A stretch of 64,000 nt of DNA from Streptomyces graminofaciens (GTDB taxonomy: Bacteria > Actinomycetota > Actinomycetes > Streptomycetales > Streptomycetaceae), in assembly GCF_030294945.1 (NCBI RefSeq), contig NZ_AP018448.1, positions 5,734,001-5,798,000 on the forward strand. The letters run 5' to 3'. Shown here one piece after another: positions 63,508-64,000 of the stretch. Made by a program: the position numbers and the translations under genes. Below the pieces are notes generated by a model that saw only the letters and a program-made list of their open reading frames with translations, was not told the DNA's origin and did no database searches. Each line of letters starts with the position of its first letter. Position 1 is the first letter of the stretch.

Positions 63508-64000
63508 TTGAGAACGTTGCGTACGACCATTCCCGGTGCCACTCTTTCGGCCGTTCTCCTCATCACCGGCGGAGCGGTTTCCGCACAGGCCGCCGAATCC
63601 GTACCCCAGGCAGCCACCGTCACCAAAGCGCAGAAGCTCGCAAAGTTGAAGACCCTCACGGGGAACTCGGCAGGCTCCCAGAACAACTGGTTCACGGCGC
63701 TCGGGCAGCACCGGCAGAACAAGCCGGCGATCAAGCAGTACGGATTCAACTGGAACACCAACTACTGCACCAAGGCGCCGGAGAAGATCCCGGGTGGGTA
63801 CGACTTCTCGTTCCCGTGTCACCGGCATGACTTCGGTTACCGCAACTACAAGACGATCGCGGGCAAGGCCGTGTTCAAGCGGGACCACAAACTCCGGATC
63901 GACCAGGCGTTCCTCGGTGACATGAACCGCGTCTGCGGCCGGAAGTTCTGGGCCGACACGATGACACCGACCCAGCGGAAGAAGGCGAAGGCGGCCTGCC
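63508..64000 (+). CDS. Secreted phospholipase A2, 3' end outside window
   Basis: The frame starts with TTG at 63508 (AAGGA seven bases upstream) and stays open to the end, giving 164 residues so far. The signal peptide LSAVLLITGGAVSAQA precedes the mature part. GFNWNTNYCTKAPEKIPGG and DFSFPCHRHDFGYRNY follow, carrying the His-Asp pair and Cys pattern of the bacterial (Streptomyces violaceoruber type) phospholipase A2. IDQAFLGDMNRVC and KFWADTMTPTQRKKA are also typical. The enzyme releases fatty acids from the sn-2 position of phospholipids outside the cell and needs calcium. Confidence 0.9.
   Translation, partial: MRTLRTTIPGATLSAVLLITGGAVSAQAAESVPQAATVTKAQKLAKLKTLTGNSAGSQNNWFTALGQHRQNKPAIKQYGFNWNTNYCTKAPEKIPGGYDFSFPCHRHDFGYRNYKTIAGKAVFKRDHKLRIDQAFLGDMNRVCGRKFWADTMTPTQRKKAKAAC

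Overview
The window is a 64-kb piece of a Streptomyces chromosome. The evidence is very high GC with G/C at third codon positions, many GTG and TTG starts, frequent 4-base ATGA/GTGA overlaps, and marker genes in an order that matches the conserved core of Streptomyces. These markers are the sigI partner-switching locus, the hut operon, the bldA leucyl-tRNA, the eno-ftsB-DUF501-ppx cluster, the resuscitation-promoting-factor genes behind a c-di-AMP riboswitch, mazG and mfd. No phage, plasmid, CRISPR array or intact insertion sequence is seen. The only mobile-element trace is a small IS5-type transposase remnant near 1.7 kb.

Layout. At 0-2.5 kb lie a partial secreted protein, an LPXTG wall protein, the IS5 remnant and a TPR protein. 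At 2.7-6.7 kb an anti-sigma kinase and a STAS anti-anti-sigma factor sit next to the SigB/SigF-class sigma factor SigI and a sigma/zinc-finger/TM/ricin fusion protein. At 6.7-12.4 kb is a tightly coupled histidine-catabolic operon, hutU-M20 amidohydrolase-hutF-hutI, divergent from a diaminopimelate-decarboxylase-like enzyme. At 14.4-16.8 kb is a four-gene cluster of three Roadblock/LC7-type proteins and one DUF4388/PATAN-like winged-helix protein, with no GTPase or histidine kinase. At 17-24.9 kb are a lipoprotein, the tail of a lost amino-acid permease, an RpiR regulator coupled to an unusual MIO-lyase-like protein, cystathionine beta-synthase and an SGNH hydrolase. At 25-29.2 kb are a thiolase, several small conserved proteins and a Bax-inhibitor-1 protein.

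At 29.5 kb is bldA, the tRNA-Leu that reads the rare UUA codon. It is followed by a MacB/LolCDE-like ABC exporter (30.1-33.5 kb), a cyclopropane-fatty-acid synthase, a type II NADH dehydrogenase with a Rex-type operator, ppx, DUF501, ftsB, eno, rpfA with its riboswitch, and an rpfC-like gene. A cytochrome P450 is translationally coupled to a STAND-like NTPase. Then come mazG, a SurA-like lipoprotein, a DUF1906 glycoside-hydrolase-like protein, a Ser/Thr kinase with a coupled membrane protein, a methylase-like protein with an altered catalytic motif, small secreted proteins and lipoproteins, a secreted HNH nuclease, a frameshifted antitoxin-like gene, a TetR/SCO6745-like divergent pair with repeated operators, mfd, an XRE regulator, and a phospholipase A2 that runs off the right edge.

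A thread that links the window: reading the coding sequences for in-frame TTA codons, I find only two, one at codon 12 of the STAND-like NTPase (46632-46634) and one in the XRE regulator (62824-62826). Both genes would depend on the bldA tRNA encoded here, and the first would also pull in the coupled P450. The most interesting unexplained systems are the STAND NTPase with an amyloid-signalling-like motif, the GTPase-less roadblock/PATAN cluster, and the MIO-lyase homologue that lacks the usual Ala-Ser-Gly triad.
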